64,000 bases of DNA from Xanthocytophaga flava (GTDB lineage Bacteria; Bacteroidota; Bacteroidia; Cytophagales; 172606-1): contig JASJOS010000011.1 in NCBI GenBank assembly GCA_030068525.1, positions 124,001 to 188,000 of the forward strand. Reading direction: 5' to 3'. This document shows, in pieces, positions 45,067-53,477 of this stretch (position 1 is its first letter; every line of letters starts with the position of its first letter). The position numbers were made by a program, and so were the translations under genes. Below the pieces are notes generated by a model. It was given only the letters and a program-made list of their open reading frames with translations, had not been told where the DNA came from and made no database searches.

Positions 45067-45210
45067 TTCTGTGGCTGGTTGTAGGTTAGTAAAAGATTAC
45101 CAGCTAGGCATGAACGATAGTGGAAGAATATTTGCTAATTGCGGTAAGAAAGAGTATTTTCGAAGTATAAATAAAAATCGTTCGCAGGCTGGCGAATAGA
45201 AAGAAATACT

Positions 45211-45240
45211 GCAAAACCTGGTTCTATAACCGGGTTTTGT
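45211..45240 (-). terminator. hairpin downstream of excisionase-like gene
   Basis: gcaaaacctggtt pairs with aaccgggttttgt apart from the outermost pair and one G-U. T-rich on the minus strand. Confidence 0.65.
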
Positions 45241-45242
45241 GC

Positions 45243-45488
45243 TTATCTGAGAGCTACAAATGTTGCAGCTTCCGAATCTATTTCTTCCTGTGTTTTTTGC
45301 GGATTACTTAATAACCAAAGAATAGCCTTTTCAGAATCGATAAAAACCGTTTTCCCATTAGGCTTTGATACGCCTGGTATCAAATTCTGCATGAGCAGTT
45401 TATAAACATAGGACTCTTTCCATCCTGTATAAGATGAAAAATCTTTAACTCTCCAAACTCGTTTCTGTTCTAATGAATTTTTTTCCAT
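45243..45488 (-). CDS. excisionase-like helix-turn-helix protein
   Basis: The protein has 81 residues with a MerR/Xis-type winged HTH (RVWRVKDFSSYTGWKESYVYKLL, LIPGVSKPNGKTVFIDSEKAILWLL). Such proteins are typical excisionases of Bacteroidota integrative elements. It is third in the int-unknown-xis order next to attR and probably steers excision. Confidence 0.8.
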   Translation of the reverse strand: MEKNSLEQKRVWRVKDFSSYTGWKESYVYKLLMQNLIPGVSKPNGKTVFIDSEKAILWLLSNPQKTQEEIDSEAATFVALR

Positions 45489-45536
45489 GATCTTTTATTC
45501 TTTTGTATTACTACAAAGATCTGGAATAGGGATTTT

Positions 45537-46241
45537 TTAATTTTCCCCATTTTTGGGGAAATAGGGGAAAAAATGGATTAACAATCGTTTAATTTCTTGA
45601 TAAAAGTCTAGGCAATTGTTTTTTATTCCTTCTCCTCTTTTTTCCTGAACCCACTTTTTCCAGGATGTGTTATGGGAAAATTTCAGAAAGGAGGAATAAA
45701 ACTCTAACTTTGCTTCAGGTCCAGGATTTCCCCTAAAGGCGTTAACCTCGCATAATATGTAGTTCAGAGATGTTATACCTATTTCATCTTTTATTCCATC
45801 TCTAAATCTGTATTTACGCCCATCCTTTATAAGTATCCCATTCTTAGATAAGACCTCAGTAATATCAAACTTTAACCAAGAATGCTTTAAAATAGATACT
45901 TTGGGGTCTTTTAGTGCTTCTCTCCAACCTATGAGATACCCAGTTATAGAACTAATTGCTAACTTTCTATCTAATATATCATTAAAGTCGTTTTGAACTT
46001 CTGAAGTAGAATAAATGAGCCCTTTACTATCAACCTTTTTCTTACAAACAAGAAGATTTTGATCTTCAAATATGTCTATTCCAGAATAATAGCTAATTAA
46101 TTGCTTCAAAAGATCTAGCTGTAACTCTACATCATCCAAAAACTCAAGTTTATTAGATATTGTGTTTAATATCTCTTCAGATGTTAAATCATTGATAAGG
46201 ATTTTATTACTATTGATTTCAAATGCCATATTAAAGTTCAA
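45537..46241 (-). CDS. hypothetical protein of the integrase operon, 234 aa
   Basis: A soluble helical protein with no recognised domain. Its start overlaps the end of the integrase gene by 11 bases, and it lies 48 bases upstream of the excisionase-like gene, so it belongs to the recombination module. The C-terminus is aromatic and basic (IKRLLIHFFPYFPKNGEN). It could be a directionality or mobilisation factor. Confidence 0.62.
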   Translation of the reverse strand: MNFNMAFEINSNKILINDLTSEEILNTISNKLEFLDDVELQLDLLKQLISYYSGIDIFEDQNLLVCKKKVDSKGLIYSTSEVQNDFNDILDRKLAISSITGYLIGWREALKDPKVSILKHSWLKFDITEVLSKNGILIKDGRKYRFRDGIKDEIGITSLNYILCEVNAFRGNPGPEAKLEFYSSFLKFSHNTSWKKWVQEKRGEGIKNNCLDFYQEIKRLLIHFFPYFPKNGEN

Positions 46242-47298
46242 CTTCAGGTAAACGACTAATCGCTTGTTGTTTCATACTATCAGCTACACGTACATATTTT
46301 TGAGTGTGCTGTGTGCTGGTATGGCCTAGAAGGCTGGCTACTGTCATCAAATCTGTTTGATAAAAGAGAAGATTGGTGGCAAAGCTGTGTCTGGCTACAT
46401 GAAAAGTAACATGCTTTTGCACACCTGCATCTTTTGCCCATTTCTTTAATGATTTCAGTACAGAAGTATGAGAGGGAAGATCAAAGACAGATTCATGGAA
46501 TTGTTTCGATTCTCCCAGTAATTGCATGGATATACTATTTAGATTCAGATGCACTTTGTGCGGGCTCTTCTTCTCTGTCTTGGTCTGTACAAAGGTCAAT
46601 ATGTTACCATTGATATTGCTCCATTCCAGATTACGAATGTCCACAAGCCGTAAACCTGAATAGCAGGCCAACAGGAATGATCGCTTTACTTGATCATTGT
46701 TACATGGTGCCTTTGCCAGAGCCTGTATTTCTTCAATGGTAAGAACATCTTTTCTCAGACTCTCCTGACGTGTATTTTTAATATCTTCAACAGGATTACG
46801 AGCAAAGTGTCCCTCTTTGAATGCCTGTTTAACGACTCCTTTAAAACGAGCAAAATAAGTAGAGGGAGATTCTCCTGCCAAGTTGAGATCAAGATACTCC
46901 TTGAATTTTTCACATAAACGAGGAGTAACTTCTGTAGCGCGAATCGAGGGTTTACCTATATAAACTTTGAAGGTTTTCAAACAGGCTTTGACTACACGAA
47001 GGTTTTTCTTGTTGTATTCCGCAGTATACTTCTCAAAGTACTTGATAAAATCAATGTTCTTTTTGAAGCTTACCTGTACACCATGGCCTGCCGCATTCAA
47101 CTCTAATTCCCTTTTGGCTCTGATGCTTTCAGCCAGGCGCATTGTCTCCTGGTTATGCTGGGTTTCCAGAGGGTTTTTGGGACGCTTGAATACATACAAT
47201 TTTAGATATTCTTTCTTGCGTTGGTTTTCATGTATTGTATCCAGATACAATGACATTCGACCTCCTGTAGCTGTCTTCTTCCTTAGTTTAACCGCCAT
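46231..47298 (-). CDS. int: tyrosine site-specific recombinase (integrase)
   Basis: The protein has 355 residues. An N-terminal arm-binding region, SAM-like core domain (about 100-190), and C-terminal catalytic domain: R in YSGLRLVDIRNLEW, HxxR in HVARHSFATNLL, the second H in LLGHTSTQHTQKY and the nucleophile Tyr in KYVRV. It is 182 bases from attR and read away from it. With the 16-bp tRNA repeat this accounts for integration of the element in tRNA-Leu. Confidence 0.95.
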   Translation of the reverse strand: MAVKLRKKTATGGRMSLYLDTIHENQRKKEYLKLYVFKRPKNPLETQHNQETMRLAESIRAKRELELNAAGHGVQVSFKKNIDFIKYFEKYTAEYNKKNLRVVKACLKTFKVYIGKPSIRATEVTPRLCEKFKEYLDLNLAGESPSTYFARFKGVVKQAFKEGHFARNPVEDIKNTRQESLRKDVLTIEEIQALAKAPCNNDQVKRSFLLACYSGLRLVDIRNLEWSNINGNILTFVQTKTEKKSPHKVHLNLNSISMQLLGESKQFHESVFDLPSHTSVLKSLKKWAKDAGVQKHVTFHVARHSFATNLLFYQTDLMTVASLLGHTSTQHTQKYVRVADSMKQQAISRLPEVEL

Positions 47299-47347
47299 AT
47301 TCGTAATCGTAGTTATTTCTATAAAGATACGAAATTAAAAAACACGA

Positions 47348-47363
47348 GGGACGTTTTAGGGAC
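47348..47363 (+). repeat. integrase arm-type repeat, right copy
   Basis: gggacgttttagggac, one base different from the copy at 22918-22933, same orientation. Confidence 0.65.
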
Positions 47364-47479
47364 GGAAAAAGATATATAATGGTAGGAGAAACGAATAATG
47401 CTCTTTATGAAATCGGCCAATACGATAAAATATAAAGGTTTTTTCTTCGCTTCTTTTCGCTTCTTTTACTGGTTATGTA

Positions 47480-47495
47480 CCGGCCTCGGGTACTA
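47480..47495 (+). repeat. attR (16-bp direct repeat)
   Basis: Exact copy of the tRNA-Leu 3' end at 22845-22860. Just before it, the 10-base string cgcttctttt is tandemly repeated twice (47448-47467). Confidence 0.9.
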
Positions 47496-47533
47496 AACAA
47501 AAAGGCGATCTTTTAAAGATCGCCTTTTTGTTT
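47496..47533 (+). terminator. probable original tRNA-Leu terminator, displaced by the element
   Basis: aaaaaggcgatc pairs with gatcgccttttt, directly after attR. In the uninterrupted chromosome it would follow the tRNA by a few bases. Confidence 0.8.
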
Positions 47534-47535
47534 AT

Positions 47536-47685
47536 CTACTTCCATGCCATAAATCCTTCAAACATAAAATACAACATTGTAATGTAGATAGTGTACTTGG
47601 TTAGTTTCTTGACAAGTTTATAGGTTTTAAATACGACTGGATTATAAGCCGACTTGTCAAAAGTTACATGTGTTGTCCGTTCCAT
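47536..47685 (-). CDS. small membrane protein, 49 aa
   Basis: MERTTHVTFDKSAYNPV then KTYKLVKKLTKYTIYITMLYF and an end MFEGFMAWK: one membrane helix with a basic flank. No clear Shine-Dalgarno, but Bacteroidota often lack one. It would share the hairpin at 47496 as terminator. Not in any family I know. Confidence 0.45.
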   Translation of the reverse strand: MERTTHVTFDKSAYNPVVFKTYKLVKKLTKYTIYITMLYFMFEGFMAWK

Positions 47686-47778
47686 TTTGATGTGTGTTTT
47701 GAGTGAATATTAAAGTATGCATCAAAAGTAGTAGCCAGACTTATCCTAAAATTGTAAGAAAACGAAATCAGAGGGTAT

Positions 47779-48327
47779 TTATGCATCTGTAAACTTCTTA
47801 AGAACTTCAGAAAAACTACGAATCCGCTTCATCCATTGCAAATAAGAAGCATAAAGCAGAATTAGCATCGTGCAAATAATACCCGCCAGCATAAAGTATT
47901 TGATAGTAGTAAAGTGAATAGTAGAAGTAAGAAAACTCAAAAGGAAAGCACTGTAAATAGCAGAAGCAAGCAATGAAAAGACAGAGAGTCGCCTTAATGT
48001 AACAATATGTTTTTCTATAGATGTTTTTATAGTACCTGACACAACAGGATTCTTTATTGCCAGATAGCTCAACACATCATTGAGAATAAACAGAAAAATA
48101 CTGATTCCCAAAAGTATATTAATATAGAGCGGTTTTTGGGCTCCGTCAAACCAGTCTCTGTAGATAAATAATATAAATACCAGAAGTCCTGCTTCCAATA
48201 TCAGTCTCACTCGTATCTTTTTTAAAGCCGGATGTTGATTGATATGGGTCATTTGTTTTAGTTCTGATTCCTGTTTGGGGCTGCCTTGGGATTTTTCCCA
48301 ATTTGACTTTAGTGATTCGAAATCCAT
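47779..48327 (-). CDS. membrane protein downstream of sigma factor
   Basis: The protein has 182 residues: a soluble N-terminal region (MDFESLKSNWEKSQG) and four membrane helices (LLVFILFIY, YINILLGISIFLFIL, SVFSLLASAIYSAFLL, FMLAGIICTMLILL). It begins 4 bases after the end of the frameshifted sigma-factor gene, so it is the next gene of that operon and may be its anti-sigma-like regulator (inference from position). Confidence 0.75.
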   Translation of the reverse strand: MDFESLKSNWEKSQGSPKQESELKQMTHINQHPALKKIRVRLILEAGLLVFILFIYRDWFDGAQKPLYINILLGISIFLFILNDVLSYLAIKNPVVSGTIKTSIEKHIVTLRRLSVFSLLASAIYSAFLLSFLTSTIHFTTIKYFMLAGIICTMLILLYASYLQWMKRIRSFSEVLKKFTDA

Positions 48328-48331
48328 AGAG

Positions 48332-48792
48332 TTATCTGTTTGAGAGTGATTTAAGTTTTTCTTTGATACGATTGATTTTTACACCTACATAGTTTTCGGT
48401 AATCCCGGTAATGTCTGCGATTTCTTTGTAGGAATATTCTTCCATATACAAAGTAAGTATGGCCCGTTCAGAAACATCCAGACGCCTAAGCAATTGATAC
48501 ATTTGTTCTTCCTGATCCAGTTTGGTACAGATACTTTGTCTGGCAGTTGGTCTGAATACGAAATATGAGGTTTTGATTTCCGGAATTCCAGTATAGCAGT
48601 GTTTAATGCTATGCGATACATCCAGGTCGTAATTTTAGATTCACTCCGAAAATGAGGAAAGGCCTTCCAGAGTTGAAATACGATTTCCTGAAATAAATCT
48701 TTTTGGTCTTCCTTAGTGTCACGATACATGTGGCATATTTTATAAATAAGGTTCTGGTGTTCATGAATGGTTTTTAAGAATACCTTTTCCAT
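48332..48792 (-). pseudogene. ECF sigma factor gene with a frameshift between regions 2 and 4
   Basis: The first frame (from 48792) encodes sigma-70 region 2 (DLFQEIVFQLWKAFPHFR, ITTWMYRIALNTAI). It then runs out into a nonsense tail. The second frame carries an intact region 4: MYQLLRRLDVSERAILTLY, EEYSYKEIADITGIT, ENYVGVKINRIKEKLKSL, ending at 48332. The shift is near 48520-48560 and needs one missing base. Either an assembly error or a true inactivation. With an intact gene it would be a 153-residue ECF factor paired with the membrane protein downstream. Confidence 0.8.
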
Positions 48793-48918
48793 TGATTATT
48801 GGGTTTCAACTATCATCCTGTTGTATTTTACAGAATAAGTTGTTTTTAAAATCCAAAACTTACACATTGGCAAAAAATAATTGAAATAAAGCTACCTGAG
48901 ATCAATCTACACCATTCT

Positions 48919-49851
48919 ATGATTATCCCTTCAGATCATACAATCACGTATCAATCTACTTATCGGAAAAAGTTACTTAGTAGTCAGCTTTGGACAGGGC
49001 TGTTTGCTTTTATTACCGCAGGCTTATTATATATCATCACTCCTACAGGAAAGCTTGAGATTGCTACAATTATTTGTTTGTTGCTTTGGTTATGTATTGG
49101 TATAGTGCACTGGCAATACAATAAAAAGTATTATAGAAGGCTGAAGCTGATTAATAGTCCCTTTCCAGAAGCATGGAAGCGCTATCTGGAAGAACATTCT
49201 ACCTATTATCAGAACCTCACAGAACCGGAAAAAGAAATATTTAATACACGGGTTCAGTTTTTTCTGGCAGAAAAGAAGATTGAAGGAATAGATACTGAGA
49301 TTGACGATACAATTAAACTATTGGTAGCTGCCAGTGCCATAATTCCTACATTTGCGTTTCCTTTCTATGATTATCGGTCTATTCACGAAATATTAATCTA
49401 TCCTAATTCTTTCGACGAATCCTTTCAGACAACACGTTACGAGGGGCATGAACAGCGTATTACGGGTATGGTCGGCAATCGGTTTATGGAGCATAGTATG
49501 ATTTTGTCTAAGCCTGATCTGATAGCAGGATTTGATGGTACTGTCAATAAAAATAATGTTGGCATTCATGAGTTTGTACATTTGCTTGATAAAGAAGATG
49601 GAGCAGTGGATGGTTTACCTGAAATATTCCTGAATCATTCTTATACAAGTGGATGGCTGCAAGCCGTCAAACAGGAGATTGATAGTATTCAGAAAGGGCA
49701 TTCGGATATCAATCCATATGGACTGACAAACAATGCTGAATTTCTGGCTGTAGTAAGTGAGTATTTTTTCGATAATCCGGAGAAGTTTCACAAGAAGCAT
49801 CCAGAATTGTATGCATTCTTATCATCCATATTTCACCAGCAACCTGATTAA
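48919..49851 (+). CDS. MtfA-family zinc-dependent peptidase
   Basis: The protein has 310 residues with two N-terminal membrane helices (LWTGLFAFITAGLLYII and IATIICLLLWLCIGIVHW), unlike the soluble E. coli MtfA. The zinc motif is HEFVH with the family signature DKEDGAVDGLPE (M90 peptidases). The C-terminal region NNAEFLAVVSEYFFDNPEKF is conserved too. In E. coli MtfA modulates glucose uptake through the repressor Mlc; in Bacteroidota the role is not known. Divergent from the sigma operon. Confidence 0.9.
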   Translation: MIIPSDHTITYQSTYRKKLLSSQLWTGLFAFITAGLLYIITPTGKLEIATIICLLLWLCIGIVHWQYNKKYYRRLKLINSPFPEAWKRYLEEHSTYYQNLTEPEKEIFNTRVQFFLAEKKIEGIDTEIDDTIKLLVAASAIIPTFAFPFYDYRSIHEILIYPNSFDESFQTTRYEGHEQRITGMVGNRFMEHSMILSKPDLIAGFDGTVNKNNVGIHEFVHLLDKEDGAVDGLPEIFLNHSYTSGWLQAVKQEIDSIQKGHSDINPYGLTNNAEFLAVVSEYFFDNPEKFHKKHPELYAFLSSIFHQQPD

Positions 49852-49886
49852 CGATTACTGAACTCTGTATAGTTATTCTACAAATA

Positions 49887-49918
49887 AAAAGGCTCTCTTA
49901 TAAGTAAGAGAGCCTTTT
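49887..49918 (+). terminator. intrinsic terminator
   Basis: A 14-bp stem (aaaaggctctctta and its complement) with a short loop and T-run, after the mtfA-like gene. Confidence 0.9.
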
Positions 49919-49946
49919 GGCATTTTAAACCTAGTCGTAAAACCAA

Positions 49947-50039
49947 TTAATGTGAGCTATGCTTTTTCTCTTTAAGGTTTGTAGCAAGCCCCATTCCTAA
50001 AAAAATTATAGCAATAAATAAAAGAGTAAATTGTTCCAT
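49947..50039 (-). CDS. possible 30-aa single-pass membrane peptide
   Basis: MEQFTLLFIAIIFLGMGLAT and a basic end KEKKHSSH. A membrane helix with positive-inside tail; too short for families to be recognised. Convergent with mtfA across the terminator. The rest of the region 49852-50350 is empty. Confidence 0.35.
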   Translation of the reverse strand: MEQFTLLFIAIIFLGMGLATNLKEKKHSSH

Positions 50040-50350
50040 AACTGTAGCATGTTGAAAGATATTGGTAGCGCTAATGACTTCATCCACAATGTGTTCTGAC
50101 GTTCATATACTATTAGTGAAGGTTATTTGAAAAGGTAAACTATTTCAAACAGGTATTTTGCAATAAATATTTCATAGCACACCAACTTGAAAGAGTCTAA
50201 GGCTGGTATGCTATTTGTGTTAGAATGATATCTGTAAAAAAGATATCGCATACAGATTGATGCCTGTAGAATTTGCGTTTATCTAAGGAAACACAGGGTT
50301 AATCTAATTGTTAGTAAATAATGGTAGGAATATAGTATTAATGAGTAACT

Positions 50351-50785
50351 ATGAAAACCTCTAAAGCTACCAGTTACGGAAATATGAAATTAAAGTTTGA
50401 TACTGATAATATTGTCGTCTATTACGATAAGGTCAATCAATGGTTATTTGTAAGTTGTGCAAATCAATTAACCTTTATTGAAGCCCGCAAAGGATTTGGA
50501 GAGTGCCTGGAATTTATTGAGCAGAACCACTGTTCGCGTTTGATTATTGACAGCTATGCTATTAAATATAGCCCGTTATTACCTGAAATTAATCGTTGGC
50601 TGGTGAATGAATGGTTGCCGACTGCTAATGAACAAGGTTTACGATATATAGCTCAATTGACTCCTCCAGAGCAGGAATGGCGTTTATTTAATGCCAATAA
50701 CTCTCTTGTTATACCTCCTACTGTACAAATCGAATTATTTACCTCTCTGGTAAATGCAGTCAAGTGGCTGTATATCCAGGAGTAA
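50351..50785 (+). CDS. hypothetical protein, STAS-like fold
   Basis: The protein has 144 residues: alternating strands and helices (IVVYYDKVNQWLFVSCA, EARKGFGECLEFIEQ, SRLIIDSYAIKYSPLL, EINRWLVNEWLPTA). The pattern resembles SpoIIAA/STAS-like proteins of Bacteroidota, but no phosphorylatable serine motif is obvious. It has a GC-rich terminator. Confidence 0.62.
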   Translation: MKTSKATSYGNMKLKFDTDNIVVYYDKVNQWLFVSCANQLTFIEARKGFGECLEFIEQNHCSRLIIDSYAIKYSPLLPEINRWLVNEWLPTANEQGLRYIAQLTPPEQEWRLFNANNSLVIPPTVQIELFTSLVNAVKWLYIQE

Positions 50786-50843
50786 ATGATACCTATTGAT
50801 AGATACGTAAAGTGGCGGCCCCACTCCAATATGCCGCTACGCG

Positions 50844-50879
50844 CCCGCAGGATTACCACCATCCTTGCGGGTTTTTTAT
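50844..50879 (+). terminator. intrinsic terminator
   Basis: cccgcaggat pairs with atccttgcggg (one bulge), followed by a T-run. Confidence 0.85.
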
Positions 50880-50923
50880 TATAATTCTATACATTTGGTA
50901 TTGTATTTGATCATTTCATTAGC

Positions 50924-51571
50924 ATGATCCGCATTATTTCTCGTCTATTTATTCTGATACTGATTATTGCAGGAAGTATCGCTATTTATATCAAATTCTT
51001 TTATCATCCGGAACTACCCCCTGCCGAAACACAGATCTCACATACTACTGTCTTGCAGGAAATCAATCGGATTGGTAAACTGGAACTGGTACGTTACAAC
51101 TTCAAGGATATTCTCGAATACGAGAAGAAACGTGAGTTAATAGAAAACAAGGCTATCAAAGAATGGATACCGTTGACCATACCTCTCGAAAATGCCAAGG
51201 TTGTCTTAATCGTGAAAGGTGAAGCTGTTGGCTGTATTGATCTGACAAAGATTAAGGGCTCCGATCTGGTGACAGAAGGAGATACATTAATTGCTTTTCT
51301 GCCAGAGCCTGAGTTATGTTACTATCGTATCAATCATGACCAGTCTAAGGTATATGATGTAAAGAATGTAGATGAACAAGCGGTTATGATCAATGAAGCA
51401 TATAAAAAAGCAGAAGTTCAGATCAAACAATCTGCCCTGGATATGGGAATATTGGAGCAAACTCGCACCAATGCATCCCGGATACTTCAACCTCTTCTGG
51501 AAAAATCATCTGGTAAAAAGGTATTTATCCGCTATCGGTTAAAAGGTAGATTTGATGAGTTGGGACGTTAG
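50924..51571 (+). CDS. DUF4230 family membrane-anchored protein
   Basis: The protein has 215 residues with an N-terminal membrane helix (LFILILIIAGSIAIYIKFF). The rest is the DUF4230 domain, with VLQEINRIGKLELVRYNF, VVLIVKGEAVGCIDLTKI and a C-terminal helical stretch AYKKAEVQIKQSALDMGI. The family is conserved in Bacteroidota with no known function. Convergent with recX; the 265-bp stretch between them (51572-51836) holds nothing I recognise. Confidence 0.85.
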   Translation: MIRIISRLFILILIIAGSIAIYIKFFYHPELPPAETQISHTTVLQEINRIGKLELVRYNFKDILEYEKKRELIENKAIKEWIPLTIPLENAKVVLIVKGEAVGCIDLTKIKGSDLVTEGDTLIAFLPEPELCYYRINHDQSKVYDVKNVDEQAVMINEAYKKAEVQIKQSALDMGILEQTRTNASRILQPLLEKSSGKKVFIRYRLKGRFDELGR

Positions 51572-51836
51572 AATAATGTAGTCAAGATAAGGTGTTTGAT
51601 AAACCTAACCTCTAAAAGAAACCATTCCTCGCTATCTTCTCGAAAGAATCACTATACCTATTTGTCCTCCTAGAAGGATCTCGTGGCAAGACCGGCGGCC
51701 TTTGTATCTGGAAAAAATCTTTTCAGAAACCAAACGTGGCTCTATTTGTCAAGAGATTCTTTCAGAAGGACAGAGGAGAGTGTGAATTTTCCAAAAGGGC
51801 GTATGTCTTTCATAGGACAAAAAATAAAGAGGGTAA

Positions 51837-52322
51837 TCACTCTTCCTCATTTACAGAATTCACAGCTTCCCATACCAGATCTTGCTCGTATCCCTTACCC
51901 AAAAGAAATCGGGCTACTTTCTGTTTGCGAACAAGAGGATTGGGCTCTTTTTCTGATGCATTTTTCTTATCCGCAAGTTCCAGTAGGGTATCCCAATAAA
52001 TTTCAGGATCTATCTCATCCAGACCTTTCTGTATACAATAAGCTGATAAGCCGCGTGCTTTAAGTTCCAGACGTATTTTAATGCGTCCCCATTTCTTCAG
52101 ACGAAATTTACCGCCTGCGAAGGTCTTGGCAAACCGTTCCTCATTTACAAAGTTTTCCTGAATGAGTCTGACAATGATTTCCTCTACTTCGTCTTCTTCC
52201 AATCCATAGGTATATAGTTTCTCTCTTACCTCCTGCTGTGTACGTTCCTGGTAGGCACAAAAGGCTGTAGCTTTTACATAGGCATCGGCAGGAGAATAAA
52301 ACTTGGGTTGTTTAGCTGGCAT
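51837..52322 (-). CDS. recX: regulatory protein RecX
   Basis: The protein has 161 residues with three tandem three-helix repeats: AYVKATAFCAYQERTQQEVREKL, LIQENFVNEERFAKTFAGGKFR and KKWGRIKIRLELKARGLS. RecX binds RecA filaments and inhibits their activity. recA is not in the window. Divergent from the hisG operon. Confidence 0.92.
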   Translation of the reverse strand: MPAKQPKFYSPADAYVKATAFCAYQERTQQEVREKLYTYGLEEDEVEEIIVRLIQENFVNEERFAKTFAGGKFRLKKWGRIKIRLELKARGLSAYCIQKGLDEIDPEIYWDTLLELADKKNASEKEPNPLVRKQKVARFLLGKGYEQDLVWEAVNSVNEEE

Positions 52323-52437
52323 GATACTATAATTCAGTTTTATCGTCTATGGGTAATTACTTTAAACGTTTGCTGAGGAATGACGACCTAACAAAGATAT
52401 TATTTTATCAGAATTTACACACAACCATTTCTTTGTT

Positions 52438-52535
52438 TACCTTTGCGGGCTCAAAACAGTAGGTACTGGCCAGTAAGCAGGCTTGGGAAGAAATCTCTCG
52501 CAACAACTTAACACCTACTGACAAACTGCTTACTG
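52438..52535 (+). promoter_or_regulatory. promoter and structured leader of hisG
   Basis: A -7 box TACCTTTG (52438-52445) precedes a leader with two interleaved inverted repeats: cagtaggt (52457) with acctactg (52513) and cagtaagcag (52471) with ctgcttactg (52526). The order a-b-a'-b' would form a pseudoknot. No T-run terminator or His-rich leader peptide was found. Confidence 0.5.
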
Positions 52536-52553
52536 TTAACTCTTTATCTGAAT

Positions 52554-53414
52554 ATGTCTGAAATGATCCGTATTGCCATCCAGAAGTCAGGACGGCTTAG
52601 TGAAGACTCTCTCAATCTGATTCGGGAGTGTGGCATTCAATTTAACAACGGAACTGGCAAGCTAAAATCAGAAGCTGCTAACTTTCCTGCCGAGTTTCTT
52701 TCCCTTCGAGATGATGATATCCCTGGTTATGTAGCGGATGGTGTGGCGGATATTGGTATTGTGGGAGAAAATGTTCTGATTGAAACTCATCAAAAGGTAG
52801 ACCTTGTCCATCGTCTGGGGTTCAGCAAATGCCGTTTGTCTTTAGCTGTACCACGTGGGGACGATTATCGGCAGCTTACTGATCTACATCAAAAACGAAT
52901 TGCTACATCCTATCCTCGAATCCTGTCGAACTTTTTGCAGGAACATAAAATTGAAGCAGATATCCATGAAATCAGTGGTTCGGTAGAGATTGCTCCCAGT
53001 ATTGGACTGACTGATGCCATCTGTGATATTGTAAGTTCAGGTAGCACCCTGATGAGCAATGGTTTAAAAGAAGTGGAAGTAATCTTCCGCTCGGAAGCTG
53101 TACTCATTGCACATCCTAATTTGAGTCCTGCCCGGCAACAAATTCTGGACAAGCTAATATTCCGTATTAAATCAGTACAGGCTGCCAAAAATAACAAATA
53201 CATTTTGCTCAATGCACCTAAGGATGCAGTTGCTAAGATTACATCTATCTTACCAGGAATGAAAAGTCCTACGATTGTGCCCTTGGCAGAAGAAGGCTGG
53301 GTTTCTATTCATTCTGTAATCAATGAAAATGCTTTTTGGGACATCATTGATAATCTGAGAGCGGCAGGTGCACAGGGTATTCTGGTAGTTCCGATTGAAA
53401 AAATGATTATGTAA
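52554..53414 (+). CDS. hisG: ATP phosphoribosyltransferase, long form
   Basis: The protein has 286 residues, the long HisG with a C-terminal regulatory domain that binds histidine. It catalyses the first step of histidine synthesis. Typical parts are IRIAIQKSGRLSEDSLNLI at the start, GVADIGIVGENVL, the PRPP-binding loop ICDIVSSGSTLMSNGL, and the C-terminal ACT-like domain (SPTIVPLAEEGWVSIHSV). First gene of a his operon in the window, with an unusual leader. Confidence 0.96.
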   Translation: MSEMIRIAIQKSGRLSEDSLNLIRECGIQFNNGTGKLKSEAANFPAEFLSLRDDDIPGYVADGVADIGIVGENVLIETHQKVDLVHRLGFSKCRLSLAVPRGDDYRQLTDLHQKRIATSYPRILSNFLQEHKIEADIHEISGSVEIAPSIGLTDAICDIVSSGSTLMSNGLKEVEVIFRSEAVLIAHPNLSPARQQILDKLIFRIKSVQAAKNNKYILLNAPKDAVAKITSILPGMKSPTIVPLAEEGWVSIHSVINENAFWDIIDNLRAAGAQGILVVPIEKMIM

Positions 53415-53477
53415 CGGGTACACTATTTCCCAATGGCATACATTTAGTATATTTTGTTTCATTACCATTTACAAACT

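Larger units (their letters stand above)
22845..47495. mobile_element. tRNA-Leu integrated genomic island of about 24.6 kb
   Basis: The 16-bp tRNA 3'-end string at 22845-22860 recurs exactly at 47480-47495, giving attL and attR. A tyrosine integrase gene ends 182 bases inside attR. Nearly identical 16-bp repeats lie 57 bases inside attL and 116 bases inside attR. The region holds an excisionase-like HTH, a RecA/RepA-like ATPase, a toprim protein and a phage-like 608-aa protein, but no relaxase, coupling protein or conjugation genes. It is therefore an integrative mobilisable or satellite-type element rather than a self-transmissible ICE. Cargo includes predicted defence genes at the left end, small exported proteins, two FAD oxidases and two CAP-domain proteins. 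Confidence 0.9.

Noticed and set aside
47470-47500. Second tRNA-Leu gene
   Set aside because: Only the last 13 bases of the tRNA and 3 flanking bases are present; there is no anticodon arm, so it is attR.
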